This document shows, piece by piece, positions 8,007 to 20,269 of a DNA stretch of 64,000 nt. Each line of letters opens with the position of its first letter. Positions within the stretch are counted from its first letter, which is position 1. The translations under genes were made by a program, and so were the position numbers. Under the pieces are notes generated by a model. The model was not told the origin of the DNA. It did no database searches and worked only from the letters and a program-made list of their open reading frames with translations. The stretch is from Enterococcus crotali (GTDB taxonomy: Bacteria > Bacillota > Bacilli > Lactobacillales > Enterococcaceae): assembly GCF_000633635.1 (NCBI RefSeq), contig NZ_AYPQ01000003.1, positions 339,694-403,693 on the forward strand, in the 5' to 3' direction.

Positions 8007-9532
8007 ATGAAACAACAACTAAAAATTTACTATACATCTGATGTCCATGGGTATTTATTCCCAACTAATTATGCCGATACGCAAGAAAAGGATATGGGGT
8101 TATTAAAATGTATCCCTAACTTTAAAAAAGATGAGAATACATTGATCATCGATGGCGGAGATATGCTTCAAGGTTCAGCGTTAGCAACCTACTGTCAAGA
8201 TCATCCAGAAGAAGGATTTCCTCAGGCTAAAGTATTGAATCATGCAGGGTATGATTTTGTCACATTAGGAAACCATGATGTCAATTATGGCACGAGCTAT
8301 TTATCTAAGTATTTAGAGTCACTAGATGCAGCTTGTGTTTGTGAGAACTTACTAGATAAAAGCAGCAATACAAAGAAGTTTCCGTGGATAATCAAAACGT
8401 TAGGTAACGGTTTAAAAGTGGGAATCGTTGGTATTGTGACCGATTATATCAATGTTTGGGAAAAAGCTGAAAACATCAAGGACATCATGATCACCAATCC
8501 GTTTATAGCTGCAAAAAAAGCATTAGACGAGGTCAAGCCGCAAGTTGATCTTACGATTTGCATTTATCATGGCGGGTTTGAAAGAGATGTAAGATCAGGG
8601 AAGCTCTTATCTAAAACAAGTGAAAACATTGGGTATAAAATCTGTGAAGAGCTTGATTTTGACTTGTTGTTGACAGGACATCAGCATTTATTGATTGAAG
8701 GACAGCTCTTACATGGTACTTATATTGTGCAGCCTTCATCCAATGCACTGAATTATTTTGAAATCGATATTGAAAAAGTGCAAAATAACATCGAAATAAC
8801 GTCAACAGTGGGGAAACCCACATCTACTCCAGACACGGAGTTAACGAGTCAACTACGGCCATTGGAAATGAACGTACAAAATTGGCTGGACCAAGCAATC
8901 GGAACATTGAACAGCGATGCATTAGCTGAAGAAAAGTTGGAAATGGCATTGAATGGAAGCCAGTTGTGGCCTTGATAGGGGAAGTTCAACTACAAGCCAG
9001 TAAAGCACAGATTGCAGTGGTTTCTTTAGCTAATACGTCTCCAGGTTTTCATAAGAATGTAACGATGAGAGACGTGATCGCAACCTATCCCTATACCAAT
9101 CAGCTGATTACATTAAAGATTACTGGGGCACAATTAAGACAGGTTATCGACAAAAATGCGGATTATTTTAGTTTAGATGAACAAAATAAAGTGATTATTT
9201 CGCCAAGTTATTTATATCCTAAAGTTGAACATTATCATTTTGACTTCTTTGTTGGGCTTGATTATACGATCGATCTTTGTGCAAAAGTGAGTAAGCGTGT
9301 AACGCGACTGTTGTACAACAATAAAATAGTTCAAGATACAGATGAATTTACGATTGCCTTAAGTGATTATCGTGCCAGTGGCGGTGGCGGATTCAAAACG
9401 TATCAGGAATGTCCTGTTATTGATGAAGGGGCAAAAGAAATTGTTGAACTGATCGTTGAGTATATTCAGTCAAATGAGGAGATTAAGATACCAAATAACC
9501 TGAACTATACAATCGATCATTCGTGTGTATAA
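8007..9532 (+). pseudogene. UshA-type bifunctional metallophosphatase/5'-nucleotidase, broken by a 1-nt frameshift
   Basis: Full-length UshA-like protein (~508 residues) split into two frames. The first part, to the TGA at 8973-8975, carries TSDVHG, DGGD, GNHDVNYG, YHGG and GHQH. The second, in the -1 frame, carries VALIGEVQL, the YPYTNQL motif and SDYRASGGGGF of the 5'-nucleotidase C domain. Adding one C at the CC of 8960-8961 restores the continuous reading NGSPVVALIGEVQ. No signal peptide is seen. It is the sixth gene of the phn operon, and its homology to the preceding gene suggests duplication. Without the shift only the catalytic domain would be made. It could be a sequencing error. Confidence 0.85.
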
Positions 9533-9585
9533 AAAGTTTTGATCATCTAGTCAGTACTGAAAAAGCTTTTTCGACAATAGACCTT

Positions 9586-9626
9586 AAAACCCGTACAATG
9601 CGTCTTTTCTGCAGTGTACGGGTTTT
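9586..9626. terminator. Bidirectional rho-independent terminator
   Basis: AAAACCCGTAC pairs with GTACGGGTTTT, with an A-tract on one side and a T-tract on the other. It serves the phn operon from the left and the minus-strand LysM gene from the right. Confidence 0.9.
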
Positions 9627-9670
9627 AATAGTTCGTCTGTTGAAAAAAATTATGTAGAGGAAAGTATTGC

Positions 9671-10210
9671 CTATTGTAAAGATAACACTTGTCCAATATA
9701 AACAGTTGAATCAGTTAAATTATTTTTTAGCATTAAATCTTGAACAGATATCTTGTTCTTTTCAGCAATTACAGAAAGCGTATCACCAGACTGAACTGTA
9801 TAAGAAGTTGCAGCAGGCGTTGATGCAGGTTCTGTCGAGCGCTCAGTTTGTTGTTCAGCACCCTCTGATGAAGGAGACGTTTGAACTGGTTGACTCGCAC
9901 TTTCAGCAGTTGAACTGGTTTCATTCGGGCTGCTTGGTTGGGTAGAACTTTCTCTTACAGGAACATTATGCTCTGTAGTGTTCGTAACAGCTGCTTGATT
10001 GGTCGGTTCTTGTCCTTTGTTAAGTTGGTTAACTTGTTTTTCGATATTGTTTAACTGTGTTTCTTGTTTAGAACTTGCTTGAACATTTAAAAATAGCAAT
10101 ACGCCCAATGCGAGTGTATTTATTAATAACAATAAAATAACAGTTACAATAGTAAATTTTGAGTCAGATGCTGGACGCTGTTGTTTACGTCTTGAATATT
10201 CTTCTTCCAA
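9671..10210 (-). CDS. LysM domain surface protein (SAG1386/EF1546 type)
   Basis: Membrane-anchored peptidoglycan-binding protein of 179 residues. A short cytoplasmic N-terminus rich in charged residues is followed by one membrane span (~21-43). Next is a Ser/Thr/Glu/Pro-rich wall-spanning linker with many TSS/PSS repeats. A C-terminal LysM (~135-179) begins YTVQSGDTLSVIAEKN and ends GQVLSL. The start is TTG with AAAGGAG about 10 nt upstream. The architecture matches the streptococcal/enterococcal SAG1386/EF1546 family, whose molecular role is not established. It is monocistronic. Confidence 0.85.
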   Translation of the reverse strand: MEEEYSRRKQQRPASDSKFTIVTVILLLLINTLALGVLLFLNVQASSKQETQLNNIEKQVNQLNKGQEPTNQAAVTNTTEHNVPVRESSTQPSSPNETSSTAESASQPVQTSPSSEGAEQQTERSTEPASTPAATSYTVQSGDTLSVIAEKNKISVQDLMLKNNLTDSTVYIGQVLSLQ

Positions 10211-10271
10211 AATAGTTTCACTCCTTTCATAACAAATTCACAATAGAAATACTGTGAAACAAAGCATCTCT

Positions 10272-10301
10272 AGTATATCATAATAGTATAGCACTCTCCA
10301 A
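10272..10301 (-). promoter_or_regulatory. Putative promoter of the LysM gene
   Basis: Read on the minus strand: TTGGAG (10301-10296), an 18-nt spacer, then TATACT (10277-10272), about 60 nt upstream of the TTG start. Confidence 0.45.
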
Positions 10302-10574
10302 CAGGAAAATAATAAGAGGGATTATCGACTATTATTTGTTAATAAAAAAAGAGAAATAAAAAAACGTTAAAAATTAAAAAAATTATCTATTATTAAATGA
10401 AGAATTGAATTGTAGAGCTGAATCGTTTTAATTAAACAAAAAAGTGTTTATTTTGTTTTTTAATTTAGAAAAATACATTTTTTTTTAATTCAACATTTTT
10501 TCCTACCGCAATAAATTTGATTTAAACTCAATCGTTTTAGTAAGCATTTCAATAGCTCGTTTAGTTGCCACAGC
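10302..10574. other. AT-rich intergenic region, no gene seen
   Basis: Very AT-rich, with several A- and T-runs around 10,340-10,500. No ORF, RNA motif or clear terminator for the xylR homologue could be supported. Confidence 0.4.
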
Positions 10575-11723
10575 TTAGTTAGTATATAGTTTCAGTTCTT
10601 TTATATTCAAAAAATTTTGACAGCATAAGGCAATTCCACCAAATAGAGTGGCTTGACTGCCTAATTTGCTATTTTGAATTTGAACATTTCTTGCAAAACG
10701 GCTAGTCAGATGAGTCTTGATCATGGATAGCAGTGCTGGGTTATTTCGATAAATAGAACTGTTGATCACAACGACTTCTGGATCGTACACCGTAAGAATG
10801 TTGTTGATTCCAATGCTAAGTAAAAAAGCATTGTCAGATAAGGCCGCAGCTGTTTTTTCATCATTGACCTCCACCAACTGTTGTACGATGGTGGAATCTA
10901 CGTACTCTAATTGTTTGATCGAAGCTAAATTCTCGTATAGAACAGTGTTTGAAGCGTATTGCTCTAAGCAACCATGATTGCCGCAAGGGCATTTTTTTCC
11001 ATTGGGATATAAAATAGAATGACCGATTTCACCGGCTTCTCCAAAATGGCCTTTTCTTAAGGTCCCTCCATCGACGATCCCAGCACCGATCCCACTATGA
11101 ATACTTAAACTAACCAGCGTTTTACTATCTAAAGAAAAAACGTATTCTCCAAGTGCAGCAAGGTTGGCTTCATTTTCGATAAAGATTGGAAATTCAAAGG
11201 AATGGGACAACTTATGATGAAGATCGATCGTATCTAAATCATAATAGGGGGTAAAAACGATCTCGTTTTTATTCACTACACCATGAACGGCTACACACAT
11301 TCCTACGATCAAGATATCGATGTTGACTGTTAATTCCTTGACACTTTGTTGCAGCAGGTCAATGACAGTTTCAGCTGAAACGACGATTCGTTTTTTCTGA
11401 ATAGTGACGACTTCTTCACCGTCTAAATAGGCGAGTGTCCCTTTCAAATAATCTACACCGATATCAAAAGATAAAATCACGGCAGCTTTGGGATTGAACT
11501 GCAGTAAAATCGGTTTTCTTCCTCCTAATGTGCTGGCGTTGCCAATTCCTGTTTCAAAGATAAGACCGTCATCTAACAAGGTTTTAGTAATAGAAGAAAC
11601 AGAAGCCTTATTCAAGCCGGTCAATACGGCTAGCTCTGCACGGGAAATATTTTTATGGTCAATGATTCCTTTTAAGATGAGTGATTCATTTTGCTCTCTG
11701 ATTTTATATTTGTTTACTACCAA
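10575..11723 (-). CDS. xylR: ROK-family xylose operon repressor (XylR)
   Basis: DNA-binding repressor that should release the xyl operator on binding xylose. It has 382 residues: an N-terminal winged helix-turn-helix (~16-70, with SRAELAVLTGLNKASVSSI), then a ROK sugar-binding domain. That domain keeps the zinc-site segment CPCGNHGCLEQYAS and the EI(G)H motif. TTG 11723 is chosen because AAGAGGTGG lies 5 nt upstream; the frame extends to 11774 without a better start, and 382 residues is normal for XylR. It is divergent from xylA with an operator between them. Confidence 0.88.
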   Translation of the reverse strand: MVVNKYKIREQNESLILKGIIDHKNISRAELAVLTGLNKASVSSITKTLLDDGLIFETGIGNASTLGGRKPILLQFNPKAAVILSFDIGVDYLKGTLAYLDGEEVVTIQKKRIVVSAETVIDLLQQSVKELTVNIDILIVGMCVAVHGVVNKNEIVFTPYYDLDTIDLHHKLSHSFEFPIFIENEANLAALGEYVFSLDSKTLVSLSIHSGIGAGIVDGGTLRKGHFGEAGEIGHSILYPNGKKCPCGNHGCLEQYASNTVLYENLASIKQLEYVDSTIVQQLVEVNDEKTAAALSDNAFLLSIGINNILTVYDPEVVVINSSIYRNNPALLSMIKTHLTSRFARNVQIQNSKLGSQATLFGGIALCCQNFLNIKELKLYTN

Positions 11724-11758
11724 TTTATCCACCTCTTTATTAAATATAATAAAATGTT

Positions 11759-11796
11759 TGAAAGCGCTTGACAACTAAATTCAATTGTTTTATATT
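11759..11796 (+). promoter_or_regulatory. xylA promoter with overlapping cre-like site
   Basis: TTGACA (11768-11773), a 17-nt spacer and TATATT (11791-11796) form a near-consensus promoter. TGAAAGCGCTT (11759-11769) is a good left part of a CcpA cre box running into the -35; its right half is imperfect. Catabolite repression by CcpA is inferred. Confidence 0.75.
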
Positions 11797-11805
11797 CTTT
11801 ATGTA

Positions 11806-11830
11806 AGTTAGTTTAACTTACTAACTAACT
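11806..11830 (+). promoter_or_regulatory. Putative XylR operator
   Basis: The inverted repeat AGTTAGT (11806-11812) / ACTAACT (11820-11826, repeated at 11824-11830) lies just downstream of the -10 and before xylA. Position and the GTTAGT/ACTAAC arms resemble xyl operators bound by ROK-type XylR. Confidence 0.7.
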
Positions 11831-11860
11831 AGAAGCAAGTCATTTATGGGAGGAATTTAG

Positions 11861-13168
11861 ATGAATTATTTTCCACAAGTAGAAAAGGTTTTATATGAAG
11901 GTCCTAACTCAAAGAATATGTTTGCGTTTCGTCATTACAAGTCAGATGAAGTGGTCTTAGGAAAAACGATGAAAGAACATTTACGATTTGCAGTCGCTTA
12001 TTGGCATACGATGACTCAAGATGGTTCAGAACCATTTGGTAAACCTGTGAATCTTCGTTCGTGGGAAGTAAGTGATCCTATGGAAACCGCGAAAAATAGA
12101 GTCGCAGCTTTTTTTGAATTATTAGTTAAATTGGATGTGGAATACTTTTGTTTTCATGATGTGGATATTGCACCAGAAGGGGATTCGTTAGAAGAGTTTT
12201 TCACTAATCTAGATGAGCTGACGGATTTAATCAAGGTGAAAATGAATGAAACCGGTATCAAATTGTTATGGAACACAGCGAATATGTTTTCAGACCCACG
12301 TTTTACAAATGGGGCAGCTTCTTCTAATAATGCTGAAGTCTTTGCTTATGCGGCAGCTCAGGTCAAAAAGGGTTTAGATATCAGTAAAAAGCTTGGTGGT
12401 AAAAACTATGTTTTCTGGGGTGGGCGTGAAGGTTATGAGTCATTATTAAATACGGATATGCAATTAGAGCAAGATAATATCGCTCGTTTGTTTAAAATGG
12501 CAGTCGCGTATGCTAAAAAAATCGATCATGACGTTCAATTTCTCATTGAACCAAAACCAAAAGAGCCAACCAAACATCAATACGATTTCGATGCTGCAAC
12601 AGCGATGGCTTTTTTACAAAAATACGATTTAACGGATGCGTTCAAGTTAAACTTAGAAGCAAATCATGCAACTTTAGCTGGACATACGTTTGAACATGAA
12701 TTAACGGTAGCTCGTTGCTATGATGCGTTAGGATCGATCGATGCCAATCAAGGGGATATGTTACTAGGTTGGGATACAGACGAGTTTCCAACGAATATTT
12801 ATGATACAACTTTAGCGATGTATGAAATTCTTGAAAATGGTGGGATCGCTCCTGGCGGAATTAATTTTGACTCAAAAGTTCGGCGCTCTTCATTTGAAAT
12901 GGACGATCTACTCTTAGCTCATATTGCTGGGATGGATACCTTTGCGCGTGGACTAAAAGCTGCCGCTAAACTAAAAGAAGATCGCTTTTTTGATGAATTA
13001 AAAGAGCAGCGCTACGCTTCTTACCATACAGGGATCGGCGCTAAAATCCTTGAAAACCAAACCGATTTAGAGACGCTTACAACATATGCTTTAGCACATG
13101 ACGATGTCACCTTGGAATCTAGCCACTTGGAATATGTTAAGTCACGTTTAAACGACTATTTAGTCTAA
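11861..13168 (+). CDS. xylA: Xylose isomerase
   Basis: Cytoplasmic enzyme interconverting D-xylose and D-xylulose with two divalent metals. It has 435 residues, the usual group II length. Visible signatures are [12 protein letters not shown] (catalytic His and metal region), [40 protein letters not shown] and [17 protein letters not shown]. The start ATG has GGGAGGA 6-7 nt upstream. It is the first gene of the xyl operon and is divergent from xylR. Confidence 0.97.
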   Translation: MNYFPQVEKVLYEGPNSKNMFAFRHYKSDEVVLGKTMKEHLRFAVAYWHTMTQDGSEPFGKPVNLRSWEVSDPMETAKNRVAAFFELLVKLDVEYFCFHDVDIAPEGDSLEEFFTNLDELTDLIKVKMNETGIKLLWNTANMFSDPRFTNGAASSNNAEVFAYAAAQVKKGLDISKKLGGKNYVFWGGREGYESLLNTDMQLEQDNIARLFKMAVAYAKKIDHDVQFLIEPKPKEPTKHQYDFDAATAMAFLQKYDLTDAFKLNLEANHATLAGHTFEHELTVARCYDALGSIDANQGDMLLGWDTDEFPTNIYDTTLAMYEILENGGIAPGGINFDSKVRRSSFEMDDLLLAHIAGMDTFARGLKAAAKLKEDRFFDELKEQRYASYHTGIGAKILENQTDLETLTTYALAHDDVTLESSHLEYVKSRLNDYLV

Positions 13169-13188
13169 GAAAAAGGAGCGGGATAAGA

Positions 13189-14475
13189 ATGAAACGGAGT
13201 AAACTTATTTTTTCAGCAACAGTTTTAACAACAGCAGGGCTATTGTTAAGTGCATGCAGCGGAGGTAGTTCTAGTTCGAGTTCAAAAGAGCAAGCCGTAG
13301 TAGATGTGTTCAATATCAAAGTTGAAACAAAAGATCAGCTGGATGAGTTAGCGAAAAAATATGAGTCCAGCCATGACGATGTAAAAATCAATGTGACAAC
13401 TGTGGGCGGTGGACAAGATGCTAATGCAGCATTACAGTCGAAGTTTTCTTCAGGGGATGAGCCTAGTGTTTTTCTTTTGGGTGGGTTAGCTGATGTGGAA
13501 AAATGGGGAGATAGTTTAGCGGATTTAAGTGATACAACGTTAGCTAAAACTGCAATCGACGGAACATTAGATGGCGCAACAAAAGATGGGAAAGTTTACG
13601 GCTTACCAATGAATATTGAAGGGTTTGGGTTCTTGATCAATAAAGAGTTATTTAAAAAAGCCGGTGTCGATGTTGACAAAATAAAATCGTATCAAGATTT
13701 TGAAAAAGCAGTCAAAACGTTAGATAGTAAAAAGGACAGCTTAGAAATGAAAGCGGTTTTTGGTTTTAGTGCTAAGGAATTTTGGGTAGTCAGTCAGTAC
13801 AGTACTCATTTTGTGTCACCGGAATTTGATGACAATTTACAAAAAGTTTATGATGCAAAAAATATTGAGTTTAAATATGGTGATCAATTTAAAAAATATA
13901 CAGATTTGATCAATAAATACAATGTGCAGCCAATTTTATCGTTGGATTACAGTACATCTGTCGAGGAAGACTTTGCTAATGATCAAGTAGCGATCGTTCA
14001 TCAAGGTAACTGGATCGTGCCGACATTGAATAGTTTAGATCCAGAATTTACGAAGGAAAAACTTGGTATTTTACCTCTTTACGTCAAAGATGATACCGAT
14101 GGCAAAATCGCCGCAGGAGCGCCTTGGTATTGGGGTGTCAATAAAAATAAAGAGGAGAAAGTCGTTCAAGCTAGTAAAGACTTTTTAGAGTGGTTATATA
14201 CAGATGAGGAGGCGATGAAAGTTGTAACCGACGAGATGGAATTCATCCCGGCCTATACCAACTTCTCATCAGATTCGATCAGTGACCCGACATCAAAAGA
14301 GATTTTCAATTATCTATCAGATGGTAAAGTCGTACCTTGGGCACACAATCAATATCCAGATGGCTTTTCTCAAACACAATTTTATCCTGAATTCCAAAAA
14401 TATTTGAATGGTGATATTTCCTGGGATGAGTTAATGACAAAAGGAAAAGAAGCTTGGGCTGAAGATCGGAAGTAA
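13189..14475 (+). CDS. Sugar (xyloside) ABC transporter substrate-binding lipoprotein
   Basis: Extracellular solute-binding protein family 1 (CUT1 importer), 428 residues. The lipoprotein signal ends in LSAC (Cys23), followed by a Gly/Ser linker. It lies 20 nt after xylA and ahead of two MalF/MalG-type permeases. With the alpha-xylosidase and beta-glycosidase downstream, it most likely binds xylo-oligosaccharides, isoprimeverose-like or other xylosides. That substrate is an inference from context. Confidence 0.88.
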   Translation: MKRSKLIFSATVLTTAGLLLSACSGGSSSSSSKEQAVVDVFNIKVETKDQLDELAKKYESSHDDVKINVTTVGGGQDANAALQSKFSSGDEPSVFLLGGLADVEKWGDSLADLSDTTLAKTAIDGTLDGATKDGKVYGLPMNIEGFGFLINKELFKKAGVDVDKIKSYQDFEKAVKTLDSKKDSLEMKAVFGFSAKEFWVVSQYSTHFVSPEFDDNLQKVYDAKNIEFKYGDQFKKYTDLINKYNVQPILSLDYSTSVEEDFANDQVAIVHQGNWIVPTLNSLDPEFTKEKLGILPLYVKDDTDGKIAAGAPWYWGVNKNKEEKVVQASKDFLEWLYTDEEAMKVVTDEMEFIPAYTNFSSDSISDPTSKEIFNYLSDGKVVPWAHNQYPDGFSQTQFYPEFQKYLNGDISWDELMTKGKEAWAEDRK

Positions 14476-14487
14476 TTCAGACGCTAA

Positions 14488-14542
14488 AAGAAAGTTGAGA
14501 CAAAGAAATAGGGTTAAAATTACTTCTTGTCTCTTCTTTCTT
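14488..14542 (+). other. Intercistronic stem-loop after the sugar-binding-protein gene
   Basis: AAGAAAG-TT-GAGACAA (14488-14503) pairs with TTGTCTC-TT-CTTTCTT (14527-14542): 14 base pairs with one internal TT/TT mismatch. No T-run follows, so it more likely stabilises the upstream mRNA (excess binding protein) than terminates. Confidence 0.65.
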
Positions 14543-14572
14543 GATACATAAAGGCTGAGGAGGGAATCTTAT

Positions 14573-15436
14573 ATGAGTAATAAGTCAAAATCTTTTTGGT
14601 TGTTCTTAGCACCTAGTTTGATCGGGATGGCGGTCGTGTTGTTTATTCCGCTGATTACAGGTGTTTACTATTCAATGACTGATTGGAACGGAATCAAGAT
14701 CGAGCAGTTTTTAGGGGTCGAGAATTATGTGCATGCGTTTAAGGATGAACGTTTTTTAAATAGTATTTGGTTTACGACTAAATTTTCTGTAGTAGCTATT
14801 TTATTAGTGAATGTGATTGGTTTAGGGTTGGCGTTGTTAGTTACCCAAAAAGCCGACAAATTGAATAACGTATTTCGAACGGTTTTCTTTATGCCAAATT
14901 TGATTGGTGGGATTATTTTAGGATTTATTTGGCAGTTTATTTTTATTAAAGCGTTCGCAGCAATTGGTGATGCGACAGGAATCGAGTTTTTTAAAGGCTG
15001 GCTTTCAACGACGAATACGGGCTTTTGGGGCTTAGTGATTTTATTTGTATGGCAAATGAGCGGCTATATCATGATCATCTATATTTCGTTTATCAATAAT
15101 ATTCCAGATGAATTGATTGAAGCGGCCGATATTGATGGCGCAACTGCATGGCAGACATTCTGGAAAATCAAGTTTCCGATGTTGGCACCAGCATTTACTG
15201 TGAGCTTGTTTTTGACCTTATCGAATGCGTTTAAAATCTATGACCAAAACTTAGCATTAACAGCAGGCGGTCCGTTTGATTCGACGCAAATGGTTGCGAT
15301 GAATATTGTAAATGAGGCTTTTGCGGTAAGAAATATGGGGTATGCCCAAGCAAAAGCTGTGATTTTCTTAGTGATCATTGCTGTGATTTCTGTCGTGCAG
15401 ATCAGCATCACCAGAAAACGGGAGGTTGACCTATGA
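14573..15436 (+). CDS. Sugar ABC transporter permease (MalF-type)
   Basis: Integral membrane subunit of the CUT1 sugar importer, 287 residues with six hydrophobic spans. The N-terminal span is followed by the YYSMTDWNG periplasmic motif. The EAA loop reads EAADIDGATAWQTFWKIKFP and contacts the ATPase. Its stop overlaps the start of the second permease by 4 nt. No ATPase gene is encoded in the cluster, so a shared MsmK/UgpC-type ATPase elsewhere must be used. Confidence 0.92.
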   Translation: MSNKSKSFWLFLAPSLIGMAVVLFIPLITGVYYSMTDWNGIKIEQFLGVENYVHAFKDERFLNSIWFTTKFSVVAILLVNVIGLGLALLVTQKADKLNNVFRTVFFMPNLIGGIILGFIWQFIFIKAFAAIGDATGIEFFKGWLSTTNTGFWGLVILFVWQMSGYIMIIYISFINNIPDELIEAADIDGATAWQTFWKIKFPMLAPAFTVSLFLTLSNAFKIYDQNLALTAGGPFDSTQMVAMNIVNEAFAVRNMGYAQAKAVIFLVIIAVISVVQISITRKREVDL

Positions 15437-16256
15437 GCAAGCAGAAAAAGAGAAAGGCACTCTGGATCAAGATTGCTGGTATTGCGCTCATCTTGTTGTG
15501 GTTATATCCCTTTTATTTGATTGTTGTTAACTCGTTTAAAACAAAATCAGAAATTTTTAAAAATACATTGAATGTCCCGCAAAACTTTACAACAGAGAAT
15601 TATCCAGTCGCTTTTGAAAAGTTGGATTTTTTTAGAAGTGCGTTTAATTCAATCATGATCACAGCGATTTCCTTATTTGTGATTGTTATCTGTACATCGA
15701 TGGCGGCTTATGCGTTGTCTAGAAATAAGAGTAAATTGAGTAACACTTTGTATTTTGTGATTGCTATTGGTTTATTGATTCCTTTTCAAGCAATCATGAT
15801 TCCCTTGGTCTCATTTTTTGGAAAAGCTAATATGTTGAATCGCCCAGGGTTGATCATTATGTATCTTGGGTTAGCCAGTAGTATGGCCATTTTCTTGTAT
15901 TTTGGTGCATTGAGAAGTATTCCGCAATCCTTGGATGAAGCAGCGACGATCGATGGGGCCTCCAAGTTTCAAATTTATTGGTACATTATTTTACCGTTGT
16001 TAAAACCAACCACAGTTACGGTGATCGTACTGAATGCGATTTGGTTTTGGAATGATTATTTATTGCCTTCGTTAGTAATCAACAAGGAAGGGATGTACAC
16101 GATTCCTTTGAAGATGTTTTATTTCTTCGGACAATATTCAAAACAATGGCATTTAGCTTAGCGGCACTGTTTATAGCGATCGTGCCGATCATTATTCTTT
16201 ATGTATTCCTGCAAAAATATATTATTAAAGGTATTTCGGATGGTGCTGTTAAGTAA
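15433..16256 (+). pseudogene. Sugar ABC transporter permease (MalG-type), broken by a 1-nt frameshift near its 3' end
   Basis: Second CUT1 permease with six spans and EAA loop EAATIDGASKFQIYWYIILP. The frame stops at TAG (16159-16161) after residue 242. The missing C-terminus (ALFIAIVPIIILYVFLQKY... to the typical IISGISDGAVK-like end, here IIKGISDGAVK) continues in the next frame to 16256. Restoring one T in CTTAG (about 16157-16160) rejoins the reading as WHLALAALFIAIVP. The truncated protein would lose the last membrane span and the conserved C-terminus, so the importer would probably be inactive. A sequencing error is an alternative. Confidence 0.87.
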
Positions 16257-16267
16257 AAAGATTGAAT

Positions 16268-16383
16268 GAGCTTGTTTAGCTTCACGGGCTAGCACTTCGG
16301 AAAAAAGATAAATTATAAATGAGGCAAAAACCACCTCAGTCATAATTTTCTATTTTTCTGTCAAGGCTAAACGAGCCTGCTCA
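16268..16383 (+). other. Intercistronic nested stem-loop before the alpha-xylosidase
   Basis: GCTTGTTTAGC (16270-16280) pairs with GCTAAACGAGC (16366-16376). Nested inside, AATTAT..TGAGG (16311-16324) pairs with CCTCA..ATAATT (16334-16347). It resembles the phnD-phnC spacer in organisation, again inside an ABC-importer operon. The role is unknown; mRNA processing or differential expression is plausible. Confidence 0.55.
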
Positions 16384-16405
16384 GCTTTTAAATTAGGAGG
16401 ATTCT

Positions 16406-20145
<3,740 letters not shown>

Positions 20146-20173
20146 TCAACAGGACTGAAAAGAATAATTTAAT

Positions 20174-20220
20174 AGGCTGGACCAAAGCTCAGTGAGTTTT
20201 AGCCAGCCTGTTTTAGTTTT
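20174..20220 (+). terminator. Rho-independent terminator after the GH1 gene
   Basis: AGGCTGG / CCAGCCT with an inner AAAGCTCA/TGAGTTTT extension, followed by a T-rich tract. It probably separates the glycosidase transcript from xylB, at least partly. Confidence 0.7.
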
Positions 20221-20228
20221 CGAAAAAA

Positions 20229-20242
20229 TGTAAACGCTATTA
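20229..20242 (+). promoter_or_regulatory. cre-like site upstream of xylB
   Basis: TGTAAACGCTATTA matches the CcpA cre consensus TGWAANCGNTNWCA except for T at the position before the final A. It lies 28 nt before the xylB start. A convincing -35 was not found. Confidence 0.6.
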
Positions 20243-20269
20243 TTTTGTAATCTAGAAAGGTGGAACGAT

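Noticed and set aside
8960-8980. Programmed ribosomal frameshifting in the UshA-like gene
   Set aside because: No X-XXY-YYZ slippery sequence, no downstream pseudoknot apparent, and the event is matched by three similar single-base losses elsewhere.
8966-9532. Second half of the UshA-like gene as an independent gene starting at GTG 8966
   Set aside because: No ribosome binding site, and it begins mid-domain; a one-base frameshift in a single gene explains both parts.
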